The notes under the pieces were generated by a model, which saw nothing but the letters and a program-made list of their open reading frames with translations, was not told where the DNA came from and searched no databases. Source: Verrucomicrobium sp. BvORR034 (GTDB lineage Bacteria; Verrucomicrobiota; Verrucomicrobiia; Verrucomicrobiales; Verrucomicrobiaceae). From it: 64,000 nucleotides of DNA. Where the stretch lies: positions 1 through 64,000 of the forward strand of contig NZ_BATQ01000046.1 of NCBI RefSeq assembly GCF_000739635.1, written 5' to 3'. Positions 7,681 through 16,897 of this stretch are shown in pieces. A program made the position numbers and the translations under genes. How positions within the stretch are numbered: the stretch's first letter is position 1; every line of letters starts with the position of its first letter.

Positions 7681-8136
7681 CTAGTAGGTCTGAAGGGCCA
7701 CGGGGATGATCTCTGTGCGCGATTCCTGGCGCTGGAAAGTGCTGACGCCGTCGTCGCCACGGTACGTCACATCATCCACCCAGAAGGTGCGCATGAGCTG
7801 AATGGGGCGCTCAGGATCAGTTTCCAGAACGCCCACTTTTTCCACTTTCACCAGGGTGCTGGTTTGCTCGATGGGGAGAAAGACCCGCAGATCCTCCAGG
7901 GATTCTACAGGAGTTTCGGTGGCGACTGCGGGTGGGGGAATAGGAGCGGAGACTGTCTCGGTATGTGGGGGAAATCGGAGGAAAAGCACTGCCACTGCGG
8001 CCATGGCGGCGGCCAGATACCACCAGTGGGGGCGCTTCGGGCGGGCATGCTGAAGCCGTGCGGTCAGGGCCTCCGGAACCGCTGCGGGCTGGAGTGCCTG
8101 GAGGCGGCGCTCAAGTTCGTCATCTTCGATGTTCAT
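7681..8136 (-). CDS. Putative anti-sigma factor (single-pass membrane protein)
   Basis: The 151-residue protein has a cytoplasmic N-terminus of about 36 residues, one membrane helix (residues 38-56, WWYLAAAMAAVAVLFLRF) and an extracytoplasmic C-terminal domain of about 90 residues. Its start overlaps the stop of the ECF sigma gene (ATGA at 8133-8136), the usual arrangement of sigma/anti-sigma pairs. The His-x3-Cys-x2-Cys zinc motif of ZAS anti-sigma factors is absent, so assignment rests on position and topology only. Confidence 0.55.
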   Translation of the reverse strand: MNIEDDELERRLQALQPAAVPEALTARLQHARPKRPHWWYLAAAMAAVAVLFLRFPPHTETVSAPIPPPAVATETPVESLEDLRVFLPIEQTSTLVKVEKVGVLETDPERPIQLMRTFWVDDVTYRGDDGVSTFQRQESRTEIIPVALQTY

Positions 8137-8744
8137 GGCAAATGGGGTGAGGCGGGCTGGGAAACCTCGGGTTGTTTCATCGCCTTGCGCAGATGGTCGA
8201 GGGCGTACCGGTAGCGGGAGGCGGCGGTGTCGGCGGGAATGTCCAGAGAAAGGGCGATCTGCTGGAAGGTCAGCCCGCCCCAGATCCGGACGATGAGCAC
8301 CTCCCGGAGGTGATTGGGCAGGCGCTGGACGGCTTCGTCTAGGGCGGGATCAATGCCTGGTCCGTCGGCAGGCTGGTCCAGCCACAGAATTTCATAGGCG
8401 GTCTGTTCCCGGCGCTGCCGACGTTCCGTGCTGCGGAAGAGGTCAATCGCCCGGCGGCGGATGGTGGCGTACACCAGGGCATCGTCCGGTGCCTTGTGCC
8501 CGGCCCTCCGCCAGGTTTCCACCAGGGAATCCTGAAGCACGTCGTGTGCGTCCGCCTCGCACCGGGTCTGAGACCGGGCGAAAAGCAGGAACTGGCGGGA
8601 GCGCTGGCCGAGCCACGAGTTCCAGGAGGTGGTTGAGGTTGAGGGGGAGGCGTCCACGCAGGCGTGAGGTGATTCACGGGGGATAGCGGCACTGGCGGGG
8701 ACTTTTGTCTGTAGAACGGGAAAAATGTTGAGACGGGTTGTCAA
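8133..8744 (-). CDS. ECF-type RNA polymerase sigma factor
   Basis: Sigma region 2 is at about residues 50-110 (LLFARSQTRCEADAHDVLQD) and region 4 at about 135-195 (LPNHLREVLIVRIWGGLTFQ, then ALSLDIPADTAASRYRYALD). There is no region 1 or 3, as usual for ECF factors. The furthest start is a TTG at 8744, and a GTG at 8654 (173 residues) would remove an unusual Ser/Thr/Pro-rich N-terminal tail, so the start is uncertain. Translational coupling to the membrane protein downstream suggests control by that protein. Confidence 0.88.
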   Translation of the reverse strand: MTTRLNIFPVLQTKVPASAAIPRESPHACVDASPSTSTTSWNSWLGQRSRQFLLFARSQTRCEADAHDVLQDSLVETWRRAGHKAPDDALVYATIRRRAIDLFRSTERRQRREQTAYEILWLDQPADGPGIDPALDEAVQRLPNHLREVLIVRIWGGLTFQQIALSLDIPADTAASRYRYALDHLRKAMKQPEVSQPASPHLP

Positions 8745-8804
8745 ATGACATGACCCCGCGTGATGAACGGCAGTGCCGGGGATGAATGAAATTACCCGGT
8801 TTGG

Positions 8805-9146
8805 CTAAGTTGACCGCAAGCGGTAGCCCCAACCCGTCAATTTGATGTCAATCCAGCAGCACGGGGCGAGAAACAGGCTTTCCACGCCATCCGTCGCCCA
8901 GGAGAGCGGAGGCTTTTCGGGCAGTAGACTGACATGGACGGGGTCGACAATCTCCATCACGAAATCATCCATCCCATCCGTGAGGCGAGGACCGACAAGC
9001 GTGACGCGATAGCGGTCTGGCACGCTGGAGCGTACCACCAGATAGGGCAGTGGATAGGCGATAAGGGCCACAGCCAGAATTGGCCAGAGGCGATGGACGC
9101 GAGGAGGCACCGCATGAGTAAGGCAGAGACAGCCGGCAGGCGTCAA
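8805..9146 (-). CDS. Hypothetical membrane-anchored small protein
   Basis: The frame encodes up to 113 residues with one hydrophobic segment (about residues 20-37, LWPILAVALIAYPLPYLVV) followed by a soluble part of 75 residues. The available start at 9146 is TTG; a GTG at 9110 is equally possible. No family was recognised. It lies upstream of the sigma gene on the same strand. Confidence 0.4.
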   Translation of the reverse strand: MTPAGCLCLTHAVPPRVHRLWPILAVALIAYPLPYLVVRSSVPDRYRVTLVGPRLTDGMDDFVMEIVDPVHVSLLPEKPPLSWATDGVESLFLAPCCWIDIKLTGWGYRLRST

Positions 9147-9307
9147 TGGGAGGTTTCATGACCTCAAAAGGCAGGGAGAGACCGTCGCAACGTCTCCGGG
9201 GGGCAATTCTTTCCTAAAAGACACAAAAGCCGCTGCACCGCAATTCCAGTATTGCATTTCCATGTCTAATCGGATTGCATGCCAATTCGCACGCATTCCA
9301 CAACCAC

Positions 9308-11110
9308 ATGTTAGCGAAACCTGCATCCACCCCGATGTCGCCGGGCCTTTATGCCCCGCATTCCCTCCGTAACGCGGTCATTCGCTTCGCGGGCAATTCA
9401 CAGGATGGCATCCAGTCCATCGGCGGCTTCCTGGCGAGATTGGCCGGACGCACCGCTCAGGAGGTCATGACTTACATGACCATCCCTTCCACGATCAGTG
9501 GTGGGCCGTCCATCTTCCAGGTGCACATTGGCTCCGGGGAGGTGTTGCATGCAGGGGACGAGGCGGATGTGCTGGTGGCCTTCTACCAGCACAGCTACGA
9601 CAGCCATCTGGGCGCGCTGCGCGATGGAGGCGTCTGTCTCTATGACAGTGGGGAAGTCAAAGAGGTGCGCCATGAGCGCGGCATCAAGCACATCGGCATT
9701 CCCTTCACCGCGGCTACGGTGGAGGCGGTCGGCGGCTCCACGAGGGATCGCGGAAAGAACATGTTTGTGCTGGGTCTGGTGTGCGCGGTCTTCAACCTCG
9801 ACAAGGAGAAGCTCATCGGCATCGTCAGCCGGCAATTTGGCAAAAAGGATGAGAGCGTGCTGCGGAACGCCATGCTCGCCTTTGACGCGGGCTTTGCCTA
9901 CGAGGTGGGGGATCTGGAGCGATTCGCCTTTGAGCATGGTGAGGCCGGTGACGGGCACCGCATCAGCACCGATGGGAACCAGATGCTGACCGCGGGGCTC
10001 ATCGCCGCGGGAGTGCGATACGGCGCGGCTTATCCCATCACCCCCTGGTCGTCCATCATGGAGTCTCTGCGCGCAGAGTTGCCCAAGTACGGCGGCATCT
10101 ATGTGCAGGCGGAGGATGAGCTGGCGGCCGTGAGCATGACTCTGGGCGCGGCCTTTGCCGGGCACCTGGCGGTGACGGGCAGCGCGGGCCCCGGACTGAG
10201 TTTGAAGATGGAGGCGTTGAGTTATGCCAGCATGGCGGAGCTGCCGATCATCGTGATCAACGTGCAGCGCGGTGGGCCTTCGACTGGCCTGCCCACGAGC
10301 GTGGAGCAGAGTGATCTCATGCAGGCCATCTACGGCAGTCACGGGGACTGTCCGCGCATCGTGCTGGCACCGCAGGATGTGGAGGACTGCTTCTACATTG
10401 CGCTGGAGGCCGGGCGTCTGGCCCGCAAGTACTCCTGCCCGGTGATCATCTTGAGCGACCAGGCGTTGAGCAGCCGCATTGAAGCCTTCGCCGAGCCAGA
10501 TCTGGATGTCCACTGGGTGGAGCCACACATTGATCTCTCCACGCGACGCGAAGACTATCGTCCCTATCCGTTGGATCGCACCACTCAGCATGCGCCGCCC
10601 GGTTCGCGCATGAGCAGTGGGAAGTATCCCGTGATCTCAGGGCTGGAGCACGATGAGTGGGGGCACCCCAGCGGCAGCCCCAAGATGCACAGCCAGATGA
10701 CGGGCAAACGGCGGCAGAAGCTCATCGATGCCGCGGCAGAGTTCCCGTTGCCCAAGGTGCACGGCCACCAGGAGGGGGATGTGCTCATCGTGGGCTGGGG
10801 CAGCACGTACGGACCGATCAAGGAGAGCGCCGACCGGCTCCCGGCGGAGGGCTTCAAGGTGGGGGCGCTGCACCTGCGTCACCTGCATCCGCTGCCCAAC
10901 GGGCTGGAAACCATCTTCAACCGCTACGAGCACATCGTGGTGGTGGAGATGAATGACTACGGTGCGTACGGCTATGGCCAGATGGCCACGCTGCTGAGGG
11001 CGCGCTACTGCAATCCCGCCATCAAGTCCCTCTGCAAGACAGACGGTCTGGCGTTCCGCATCCGCGAGATTGTGACTGGGGTGGAGAAGCACCTCGCCGG
11101 GGCAGGCTGA
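9308..11110 (+). CDS. korA: 2-oxoglutarate/2-oxoacid:ferredoxin oxidoreductase, fused gamma-alpha subunit
   Basis: The 600-residue protein (ATG 9308; a second in-frame ATG lies at 9335) has an N-terminal gamma domain (about residues 20-190, AGNSQDGIQSIGGFLARLAG) fused to the alpha domain (about 205-600). The alpha domain shows AAYPITPWSSIMESL and MTLGAAFAGHLAVTGSAGPG, typical of the pyrimidine-binding region, and VNVQRGGPSTGLPT. With KorB it should oxidatively decarboxylate a 2-oxoacid, most likely 2-oxoglutarate, passing electrons to ferredoxin. KorB follows after 53 bp. Substrate preference cannot be read from sequence alone. Confidence 0.9.
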   Translation: MLAKPASTPMSPGLYAPHSLRNAVIRFAGNSQDGIQSIGGFLARLAGRTAQEVMTYMTIPSTISGGPSIFQVHIGSGEVLHAGDEADVLVAFYQHSYDSHLGALRDGGVCLYDSGEVKEVRHERGIKHIGIPFTAATVEAVGGSTRDRGKNMFVLGLVCAVFNLDKEKLIGIVSRQFGKKDESVLRNAMLAFDAGFAYEVGDLERFAFEHGEAGDGHRISTDGNQMLTAGLIAAGVRYGAAYPITPWSSIMESLRAELPKYGGIYVQAEDELAAVSMTLGAAFAGHLAVTGSAGPGLSLKMEALSYASMAELPIIVINVQRGGPSTGLPTSVEQSDLMQAIYGSHGDCPRIVLAPQDVEDCFYIALEAGRLARKYSCPVIILSDQALSSRIEAFAEPDLDVHWVEPHIDLSTRREDYRPYPLDRTTQHAPPGSRMSSGKYPVISGLEHDEWGHPSGSPKMHSQMTGKRRQKLIDAAAEFPLPKVHGHQEGDVLIVGWGSTYGPIKESADRLPAEGFKVGALHLRHLHPLPNGLETIFNRYEHIVVVEMNDYGAYGYGQMATLLRARYCNPAIKSLCKTDGLAFRIREIVTGVEKHLAGAG

Positions 11111-11163
11111 ACCGGGCCTGATGAACCATGTTTCCTTAAACCAATTTCCACTTCCTCACCGCC

Positions 11164-12075
11164 ATGTCCACCGTCCTTCCTTCCGCCACTGTCACCGAGC
11201 CCGAGGACCGGCTCACGAAAAAGGCCCTGACCGCCGACCACCCCACGTGGTGCCCCGGCTGCGGGGACTTCGCTGTGCTCAACATCTTCTACCGGGTGCT
11301 GGAGAAGCTGCAGTATCCGCATGAGAAAATTGTCTGTGTGGCGGGCATCGGCTGTTCCAGCCGGTTTCCGTATTTCATGAACACGCATGGCATCCACTTC
11401 ATCCATGGTCGTGCCCTGCCTTTGGCCACTGGCATCTCGCTGAGCCGGCCGGATGTGCATGTGTTTGTCTTCGGGGGAGACGGCGACGGCTTCTCCATTG
11501 GCGGCAATCACCTGAACCATGCCGCCCGGAAGAACGTGAAGCTCACGTATGTGATCATGGACAACTTCGTGTATGGACTGACCAAGAAGCAGACCAGCCC
11601 GACCTCACCGATTGGATTCAAGTCCAAGACCGACCCGACGGGCTCCGTGGACCGTCCCATCAACCCGATGAAACAACTCCTGGCCAGCGGGGCCACCTTC
11701 ATCGCCCGTACCCACGCGGCGCAGGTGAAGCATATGGAGCAGATGTTTGAGCGGGCGATCTTGCACGACGGTTTCAGCGTTGTGGAGTGCCTGAGCGAGT
11801 GCGTGATGTTCTACGCCGGCGCCTTTGACGACAGCACACCCCGCAAGGGTGGCACCTTCGAAGCCGTGGATGAGACCCAGCACGATGTGACGGACGAGGT
11901 CGCGGCCTTCAAGCTGGCCGAGAATCTGGCTCCCGGAAAGTTTGGTGTGTACTACCAGGTGCAGCGTCCCACCAAAAATGATCTGGAGCAGAAGTGGATC
12001 ACGGACACCCAGGCAAAGACCGGAGGTGTGAGCCAGAAAGATCTGCTGCGAAAGCGGCTGGAGGCGATGCGGTAG
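11164..12075 (+). CDS. korB: 2-oxoglutarate/2-oxoacid:ferredoxin oxidoreductase, beta subunit
   Basis: The 303-residue beta subunit binds thiamine diphosphate. Diagnostic features are WCPGCGDFAVL near residue 25, CVAGIGCSSRFPYF and the ThDP/Mg motif GGDGDGFSIGGNHL. LTKKQTSPTSPIG matches the loop of 2-oxoacid:ferredoxin enzymes. It forms the catalytic complex with the KorA product encoded just upstream. The short family type without a 4Fe-4S ferredoxin domain fits the two-subunit Kor of aerobic bacteria. Confidence 0.92.
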   Translation: MSTVLPSATVTEPEDRLTKKALTADHPTWCPGCGDFAVLNIFYRVLEKLQYPHEKIVCVAGIGCSSRFPYFMNTHGIHFIHGRALPLATGISLSRPDVHVFVFGGDGDGFSIGGNHLNHAARKNVKLTYVIMDNFVYGLTKKQTSPTSPIGFKSKTDPTGSVDRPINPMKQLLASGATFIARTHAAQVKHMEQMFERAILHDGFSVVECLSECVMFYAGAFDDSTPRKGGTFEAVDETQHDVTDEVAAFKLAENLAPGKFGVYYQVQRPTKNDLEQKWITDTQAKTGGVSQKDLLRKRLEAMR

Positions 12076-12090
12076 GCGGGGTTGAGGAAT

Positions 12091-12120
12091 TAACCACAGG
12101 GTCACGGAGAGCACAGAGGG
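12091..12120. repeat. Degenerate CACAGAG-type intergenic repeat
   Basis: Just after korB, three consecutive imperfect units (CACAGGGT, CACGGAGAG, CACAGAGGG) follow TTAAC. Each begins with CAC and has a period of about 8-9 bases. It lies in non-coding DNA ahead of the terminator at 12144-12173. Confidence 0.4.
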
Positions 12121-12143
12121 TGACTCTGGTTGGGCCTGACATG

Positions 12144-12173
12144 ACGCCAGCATCTGCGGATGCTGGCGTTTTA
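12144..12173 (+). terminator. Rho-independent terminator after korAB
   Basis: A perfect 11-bp stem ACGCCAGCATC/GATGCTGGCGT with a TGCG loop is followed by a short T tract. It is placed to end the korAB transcript. Confidence 0.8.
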
Positions 12174-12265
12174 TGTGGCGGCATGAGAGTGGGTTCGTGA
12201 TCTCGCAAAGGAGGAGGCACACAAGGGTTGCATCCCCGCGAGATCGAAGCCATGAAGCTGGCACG

Positions 12266-13159
12266 ATGCAAGTGCACACGATTGACCTTCATTTTCAAGG
12301 GCTGCCGGAGATCATCGCGGCTTATTTGGTGGAATCTGACGGTGAGCTGGCTCTGGTGGAAACTGGACCGGGTTCCACGTTGCCGACGTTGTTTGAGGGA
12401 ATCGAGCGGTTGGGCTTTGCTCCTGCGGACATCAAGAAAGTGCTGGTGACGCACATTCACCTGGATCACTCCGGTGCGGCCGGGTGGTGGGCGCAACAGG
12501 GGGCGACGGTTTATGTGCATCCTAAAGGGGCGCCCCATTTGATTGATCCGGAGAAACTCATCTCCAGCGCCCAGAGGATCTATGGCGATCGCATGGACAC
12601 GCTGTGGGGTGAGATCCTGCCGGCTCCGGCGGAGCGGGTGGTCTCACTTCAGGATGGTGACAAGGTGAAGCTGGGCCGTCGGGATCACTTCATTGCGCTC
12701 GACACGCCAGGACATGCCCGGCATCACCTCGCGTATGCGCTGGGGGACGGTTGCTTCACCGGGGATGTGGCAGGGATGAAGCTGCCACGGTGCCCGTACC
12801 TGAGTGTCACGGCCGCGCCACCGCAGTTTGATCCTGTGGCCTATGATGAGTCTCTGGAGCGCCTGCACTCCATGGGCTTCGCCAGACTTTATCTCACCCA
12901 CTTCGGTGAGGTGACCGAGGTCGCTAGGCATCTTTCCCAGTACAGCCTGCGGGTGCATCAGGTGCATGAGTGCGTTCAGAACCTTCTGGACCAAGGGCTG
13001 CGGGGTGACGCGCTGAGGGAGGCCTTCACCGCCGCAGAGCATGAGGTGGCGGTCAAAAGCGGGGCTGGCAGCGCCGAGTGGCACCTCTTTGAGTCCGCCA
13101 ACAACGCCGCGATGTGTGCGGACGGGATTGCTCTGTACTGCGAGAAAGCGGGCCGATAG
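12266..13159 (+). CDS. Metallo-beta-lactamase-fold hydrolase
   Basis: The 297-residue protein starts at ATG 12266. It has the metal-binding motif His63-x-His65-x-Asp67-His68 in VTHIHLDHSG, then DTPGHARHHL (third metal His) and FTGDVAG (bridging Asp). It belongs to the glyoxalase II-like branch of the fold, probably a thioester, lactone or similar hydrolase in the cytoplasm; the substrate is unknown. The C-terminal 80 residues form a helical extension. It sits between the korAB terminator and tyrS. Confidence 0.85.
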   Translation: MQVHTIDLHFQGLPEIIAAYLVESDGELALVETGPGSTLPTLFEGIERLGFAPADIKKVLVTHIHLDHSGAAGWWAQQGATVYVHPKGAPHLIDPEKLISSAQRIYGDRMDTLWGEILPAPAERVVSLQDGDKVKLGRRDHFIALDTPGHARHHLAYALGDGCFTGDVAGMKLPRCPYLSVTAAPPQFDPVAYDESLERLHSMGFARLYLTHFGEVTEVARHLSQYSLRVHQVHECVQNLLDQGLRGDALREAFTAAEHEVAVKSGAGSAEWHLFESANNAAMCADGIALYCEKAGR

Positions 13160-13256
13160 CCGCCGCCAGTCTCCGTCACAAAGACGGCCTTGCCCCGGCT
13201 TGACGCCTCTGGCCTCCCGTCCCATCTTGCAGGCTCCCTCAGTCAATTTTGTGCCC

Positions 13257-14558
13257 ATGAACATCTTCGAAGACCTACAGTTCCGGGGCCTGGTGGCAGA
13301 TTTCACCAGTGTTCCGGAGTCGCGTGCCGATTTGCTCCCGCTGCCTGACCGGCTGGCGGCCAAGCCCATCACGCTGTATTGTGGCTTCGACCCGACGGCT
13401 GATTCTCTGCACGTGGGGCACATTGTGCCGTTGCTGGCCCTGCGCCGCTTCCAGCTTGCCGGGCACCACCCCATCGCTGTAGCCGGTGGTGCCACGGGGT
13501 CGATCGGTGATCCCAGCGGAAAATCCGCGGAGCGCCAGTTGCTCACCCAGGACCAGATCAAGGCCAACGTGGAGGCCGTTCGCCCCCAATTGGCGAAGTT
13601 GCTGGACTTCGACTCGCCCGTGAATCCGGCCCGCCTGATGGACAATGCCGACTGGATCGGCCCGATCTCCTACCTGGATTTCCTCCGCGACGTGGGCAAG
13701 CATTTCACGGTCAACCAGATGGTGGCCAAGGAGAGTGTCCGCGCCCGCATGGAAGACCGCGACGTGGGCATCAGCTACACGGAGTTCAGCTACATGCTGC
13801 TCCAGTCCTACGACTACTTCCACCTCGCCCAGGTCGCTGGCTGCGAATTGCAGATCGGTGGCTCTGACCAGTGGGGGAACATCACGACGGGCATCGATCT
13901 GGTTCGCAAGAAGCTGGGGCGTCACGCCTACGGCCTGACGATGCCGCTCATCACCAAGTCGGACGGCACCAAGTTCGGCAAGTCCGAAGGGGGGGCGATC
14001 TGGCTCGATCCCAAGAAGACGAGCATCTACAAGTTCTACCAGTTCTGGATCAACAGCGACGACCGCGACGTGGTGAAGTACCTGAAGTTCTTCACCTTCC
14101 TGCCGCATGATGAGATCCGTGCCCTGGAGGAGGAACACGAGGCCAATCCGGGGGCGCGAAAAGCGCACCAGGCTCTGGCCCGCTCCATCACCACGCTGAT
14201 TCACGGTGAGCAGGCCACCAATGATGCGGTGCGTGCCAGCGAGATCCTTTTCGGGGGCAGTCTCGAAGGCATCTCTGCCTCCACGCTCCAGACCTTGAGC
14301 GAAGAGGTGCCCAATGCCGCAGTGACCGCAGACCAGTTGGAGGGCGAAGGCCTGCCGCTGGTGGAGGCGCTGGTGCTCTCCGGGCTCTCGCAGAGCAAGG
14401 GGCAGGCGCGGAAGGACGTGGAAGGGGGCGGGGTGTACGTGAACGGAGACCGCGCCACCGCTGCGACGGACCGCCTCGTGGTGGACCGCACGCTGCACGG
14501 TCGCTACGTTTTGCTGCGCAAGGGCAAGCGCAACTATGCCCTGGTGTCGGTGGTCTGA
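13257..14558 (+). CDS. tyrS: Tyrosyl-tRNA synthetase
   Basis: The 433-residue enzyme charges tRNA-Tyr. The class I signature HVGH is at residues 52-55 after GFDPTADSL, and the KMSKS-equivalent is KFGKSEGG. QIGGSDQWGN is typical of TyrRS. A C-terminal S4-like RNA-binding domain follows (QSKGQARKDVEGGGVYVNG). The start at ATG 13257 gives the usual TyrRS length; the frame upstream to 13041 lies inside the preceding gene and is not coding. The pheA-like gene follows after 9 bp. Confidence 0.96.
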   Translation: MNIFEDLQFRGLVADFTSVPESRADLLPLPDRLAAKPITLYCGFDPTADSLHVGHIVPLLALRRFQLAGHHPIAVAGGATGSIGDPSGKSAERQLLTQDQIKANVEAVRPQLAKLLDFDSPVNPARLMDNADWIGPISYLDFLRDVGKHFTVNQMVAKESVRARMEDRDVGISYTEFSYMLLQSYDYFHLAQVAGCELQIGGSDQWGNITTGIDLVRKKLGRHAYGLTMPLITKSDGTKFGKSEGGAIWLDPKKTSIYKFYQFWINSDDRDVVKYLKFFTFLPHDEIRALEEEHEANPGARKAHQALARSITTLIHGEQATNDAVRASEILFGGSLEGISASTLQTLSEEVPNAAVTADQLEGEGLPLVEALVLSGLSQSKGQARKDVEGGGVYVNGDRATAATDRLVVDRTLHGRYVLLRKGKRNYALVSVV

Positions 14559-14567
14559 GTGCACATC

Positions 14568-15653
14568 ATGAGTGACGTCGTTTCTCCTCCCAGCCGCCCT
14601 CGCATCGGCTTCCTCCGGCCTGCCCGGCTCACCAACGGCTACACGGCGGCGGCGCGATTTGCGGCGCACTACAGCGGTCGGGTGGATGCCATGGGCACGG
14701 TCTTCGAGCCCGTGGCTTACTCCTCCCATCCGGAGATCATCGCGGCGCAGGCGCGAGGGGAAATTGACTTTGGCGTCATCGCGATCGAGAACACGCTCGA
14801 CGGCATCATCGTCGAGTCGGTGAAGGAGCTGGAGCGTCTCTTCGAGACGCCCCGCCAGCGTCGCACGTTTGTGGTGTGGGAGGAGTTGCTGCCCATCCAG
14901 CACTTCCTGATGAGCCAGAGCGGCGGCTTGATTGGCATCGATGTCATTCGCAGCCACCCGAGCGCCCTGCGCCAGTGCTCCAAGACGCTGCAGCGCATCA
15001 AGGACCATCTGGAAATCCGGGTGGAGCAGACAGAAAGCACCGGTGCCGCCACGCTGGAAGCGGTGGCCAATCCCTCTGTGGCAGCGATTGCCTCCCGCGA
15101 GGCTCTGGACGTGTATTCCGGCAGTCTGAGGGCGGTGGATCTGGCGGAGCTGGAACGCGATCATCAGCTCGGCCTGGAGCAGACGCGCAGCCTTTCTGAC
15201 TATTCCAACGGCTTCACGCGTTTCTGGATTCTCGGCGAGGAAAAGCTCATCCAGCGGATGGACAGCGTCACCGTGAAGGACACGGAGAAGAGCCTGAACA
15301 AGACCTGTTTTCTGCTGAGCCTGCCCAATGAAACGGGTACGCTCTATGATGCCTTGGGCGTCATCAGTGCGCATGGCGTTTTCCTTTCGATCATCTACCC
15401 GTTCCCGCGGGTGGAGCGGGACTTTGAGTATATGTTCTTCGTGGAGGTGGAAGGCCACCTCCAGGATGCCGCCATCAAGGGCATTCACGACAAGCTCAAC
15501 GAGAAGTTTCCCCAGCGTCCCGACTGGCCGCCGTCGTGCGTGTGGCTCGGCTCCTTCCCGAACACCGAGCTGCTCAAGGAGCTTCCTGAGCATCAGACCC
15601 TGTTCCGCAGGCGTTATTATCCCGGTGACATGAACTGGCCGGAAACGGCCTGA
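14568..15653 (+). CDS. pheA: Prephenate dehydratase-like protein with ACT domain
   Basis: The 361-residue protein has prephenate dehydratase landmarks: GVIAIENTLDGIIVES, RSHPSALRQCSKTL, ESTGAA and SNGFTRFWILG (the N-x-x-T-R-F active-site block). A C-terminal ACT domain (about residues 245-330, FLLSLPNETGTLYDALGVIS) would sense phenylalanine. There is no chorismate mutase domain. The usual N-terminal GPEGTFSE block is replaced by FLRPARLTNGYTAAARF, so the family match is divergent at that end. It should convert prephenate to phenylpyruvate. An ATG at 14568 is preferred to the GTG at 14559. The neighbours tyrS and thiH make and use aromatic amino-acid products. Confidence 0.8.
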   Translation: MSDVVSPPSRPRIGFLRPARLTNGYTAAARFAAHYSGRVDAMGTVFEPVAYSSHPEIIAAQARGEIDFGVIAIENTLDGIIVESVKELERLFETPRQRRTFVVWEELLPIQHFLMSQSGGLIGIDVIRSHPSALRQCSKTLQRIKDHLEIRVEQTESTGAATLEAVANPSVAAIASREALDVYSGSLRAVDLAELERDHQLGLEQTRSLSDYSNGFTRFWILGEEKLIQRMDSVTVKDTEKSLNKTCFLLSLPNETGTLYDALGVISAHGVFLSIIYPFPRVERDFEYMFFVEVEGHLQDAAIKGIHDKLNEKFPQRPDWPPSCVWLGSFPNTELLKELPEHQTLFRRRYYPGDMNWPETA

Positions 15654-15701
15654 GCGTCTTTGCCTTCGCCAGCCCCATCCCTTTTTCCATCTCCCTGTCC
15701 T

Positions 15702-16823
15702 GTGTCCTTTGTTGAAACGTTCAATGCGCTGCCTGTGCGAAAATCGCCGCTGCTGCGCAAGTTGCTGAGCCTGCTGGAGCCCAAGTCACCCCGGCAACTG
15801 GAGGCCATGGCTGCAGAGGCCGCTACGCTGACTCGTCAGCATTTCGGCCGGACGATGCGGTTGTTTGCCCCGCTCTACCTCTCCAACGAGTGCGTTAACA
15901 ACTGCGCCTACTGCGGGTTCTCCCGGGACAATCCGATCTTCCGGGTCACGCTTACGATGGATCAGGTGATCAAAGAAGCCAAACACCTGACGGGGCTGGG
16001 CTTCCGCCATATCCTGCTGGTGGCAGGGGAGCATCCCAAGTTTGTTTCCAACGGATACCTTGAGGAGTGCATTCGCGTGTTGAAGCCCTTTGTGCCGACG
16101 ATTGGCATTGAAGTGGGCCCTACGGAGCAGCCCGAGTACGCCCGCATGGTGAACGAAGGGGCGGAAGGTCTCGTGGTGTATCAGGAGACCTACGACCGTA
16201 CGGCTTATCAAGAGTACCACACGATGGGCCCCAAGCGGGACTTCGACTGGCGTCTCGAGTGTCCGGAGCGCGGCTATGCCGGCGGGTTTCGCCGCATGGG
16301 GCTGGGAGCCTTGTTGGGCCTGGCGGATTGGAAGACGGAGGCCCTCGGGCTGGCCGCCCATCTGGAGTACATGCAGAATCACGGTTGGAAGGCCTCGTAC
16401 ACCATTGCGTTTCCGAGATTGCGTCCCGCCGCCGGTGGATTTCAGCCGAAGTATCCCGTGGATGATGCCAGGTTCATCCAACTGCTCTGCGCCTTCCGCT
16501 TGTGTTTCCCACAGGTGGGCATCGTCATGAGCACGCGGGAGTCAGCGGCCTTGCGCGACGCCTTGATCCCCATCGGCATCACTACAATGAGCGCCGGAAG
16601 TCATACCGAACCGGGCGGTTACACGGGGCAAGGGCGGGAGGATCTGCACCTGACGGTGCGCGGTCGCCGCGTGGAGCTGGCCGAACACAAGCCCGAAGAC
16701 GAAGCCACGGGACAGTTTGACATCTCTGATCATCGCAGCCCCGAGGAGATTGCTGCGGTGCTCTCCAAGCGGGGATTTGATCCCGTTTGGAAGGATTGGG
16801 ACGAGGCGATTCTCAGCAACTGA
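15702..16823 (+). CDS. thiH: 2-iminoacetate synthase (thiazole biosynthesis, radical SAM)
   Basis: The protein is a radical SAM enzyme that cleaves tyrosine to give dehydroglycine for the thiamin thiazole ring. The 4Fe-4S motif is Cys64-x3-Cys68-x2-Cys71 in ECVNNCAYCGFSR. Other ThiH features are LVAGEHPK, EVGPTEQPEY, YQETYDRTAYQEYH and the C-terminal GSHTEPGGY. The start is uncertain: GTG 15702 gives 373 residues, close to the usual ThiH length, while a TTG at 15660 adds a Pro/Ser-rich tail. No thiS or thiG is present nearby. Confidence 0.93.
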   Translation: MSFVETFNALPVRKSPLLRKLLSLLEPKSPRQLEAMAAEAATLTRQHFGRTMRLFAPLYLSNECVNNCAYCGFSRDNPIFRVTLTMDQVIKEAKHLTGLGFRHILLVAGEHPKFVSNGYLEECIRVLKPFVPTIGIEVGPTEQPEYARMVNEGAEGLVVYQETYDRTAYQEYHTMGPKRDFDWRLECPERGYAGGFRRMGLGALLGLADWKTEALGLAAHLEYMQNHGWKASYTIAFPRLRPAAGGFQPKYPVDDARFIQLLCAFRLCFPQVGIVMSTRESAALRDALIPIGITTMSAGSHTEPGGYTGQGREDLHLTVRGRRVELAEHKPEDEATGQFDISDHRSPEEIAAVLSKRGFDPVWKDWDEAILSN

Positions 16824-16856
16824 CGTCGGAGCAGGGAATGGAGATGCCAGGGGAGC

Positions 16857-16897
16857 GCACGCATCTTGCGTGCTGTTTCCGGTATCTTGCCGGGAAC
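16857..16897. repeat. Two tandem hairpins sharing an ATCTTG core
   Basis: Hairpin 1 has stem GCACGC/GCGTGC with loop ATCTT. Hairpin 2 has stem GTTTCCGG/CCGGGAAC (one wobble) with loop TATCTTG. The stem sequences differ while the loop is kept, which resembles a REP-type element more than a terminator. Confidence 0.5.

Noticed and set aside
13275-15593. 772-codon open frame on the minus strand across tyrS and the pheA-like gene
   Set aside because: It is antisense to two well-supported genes; long open frames opposite GC-rich genes are common, and its product has no recognisable family or signal.
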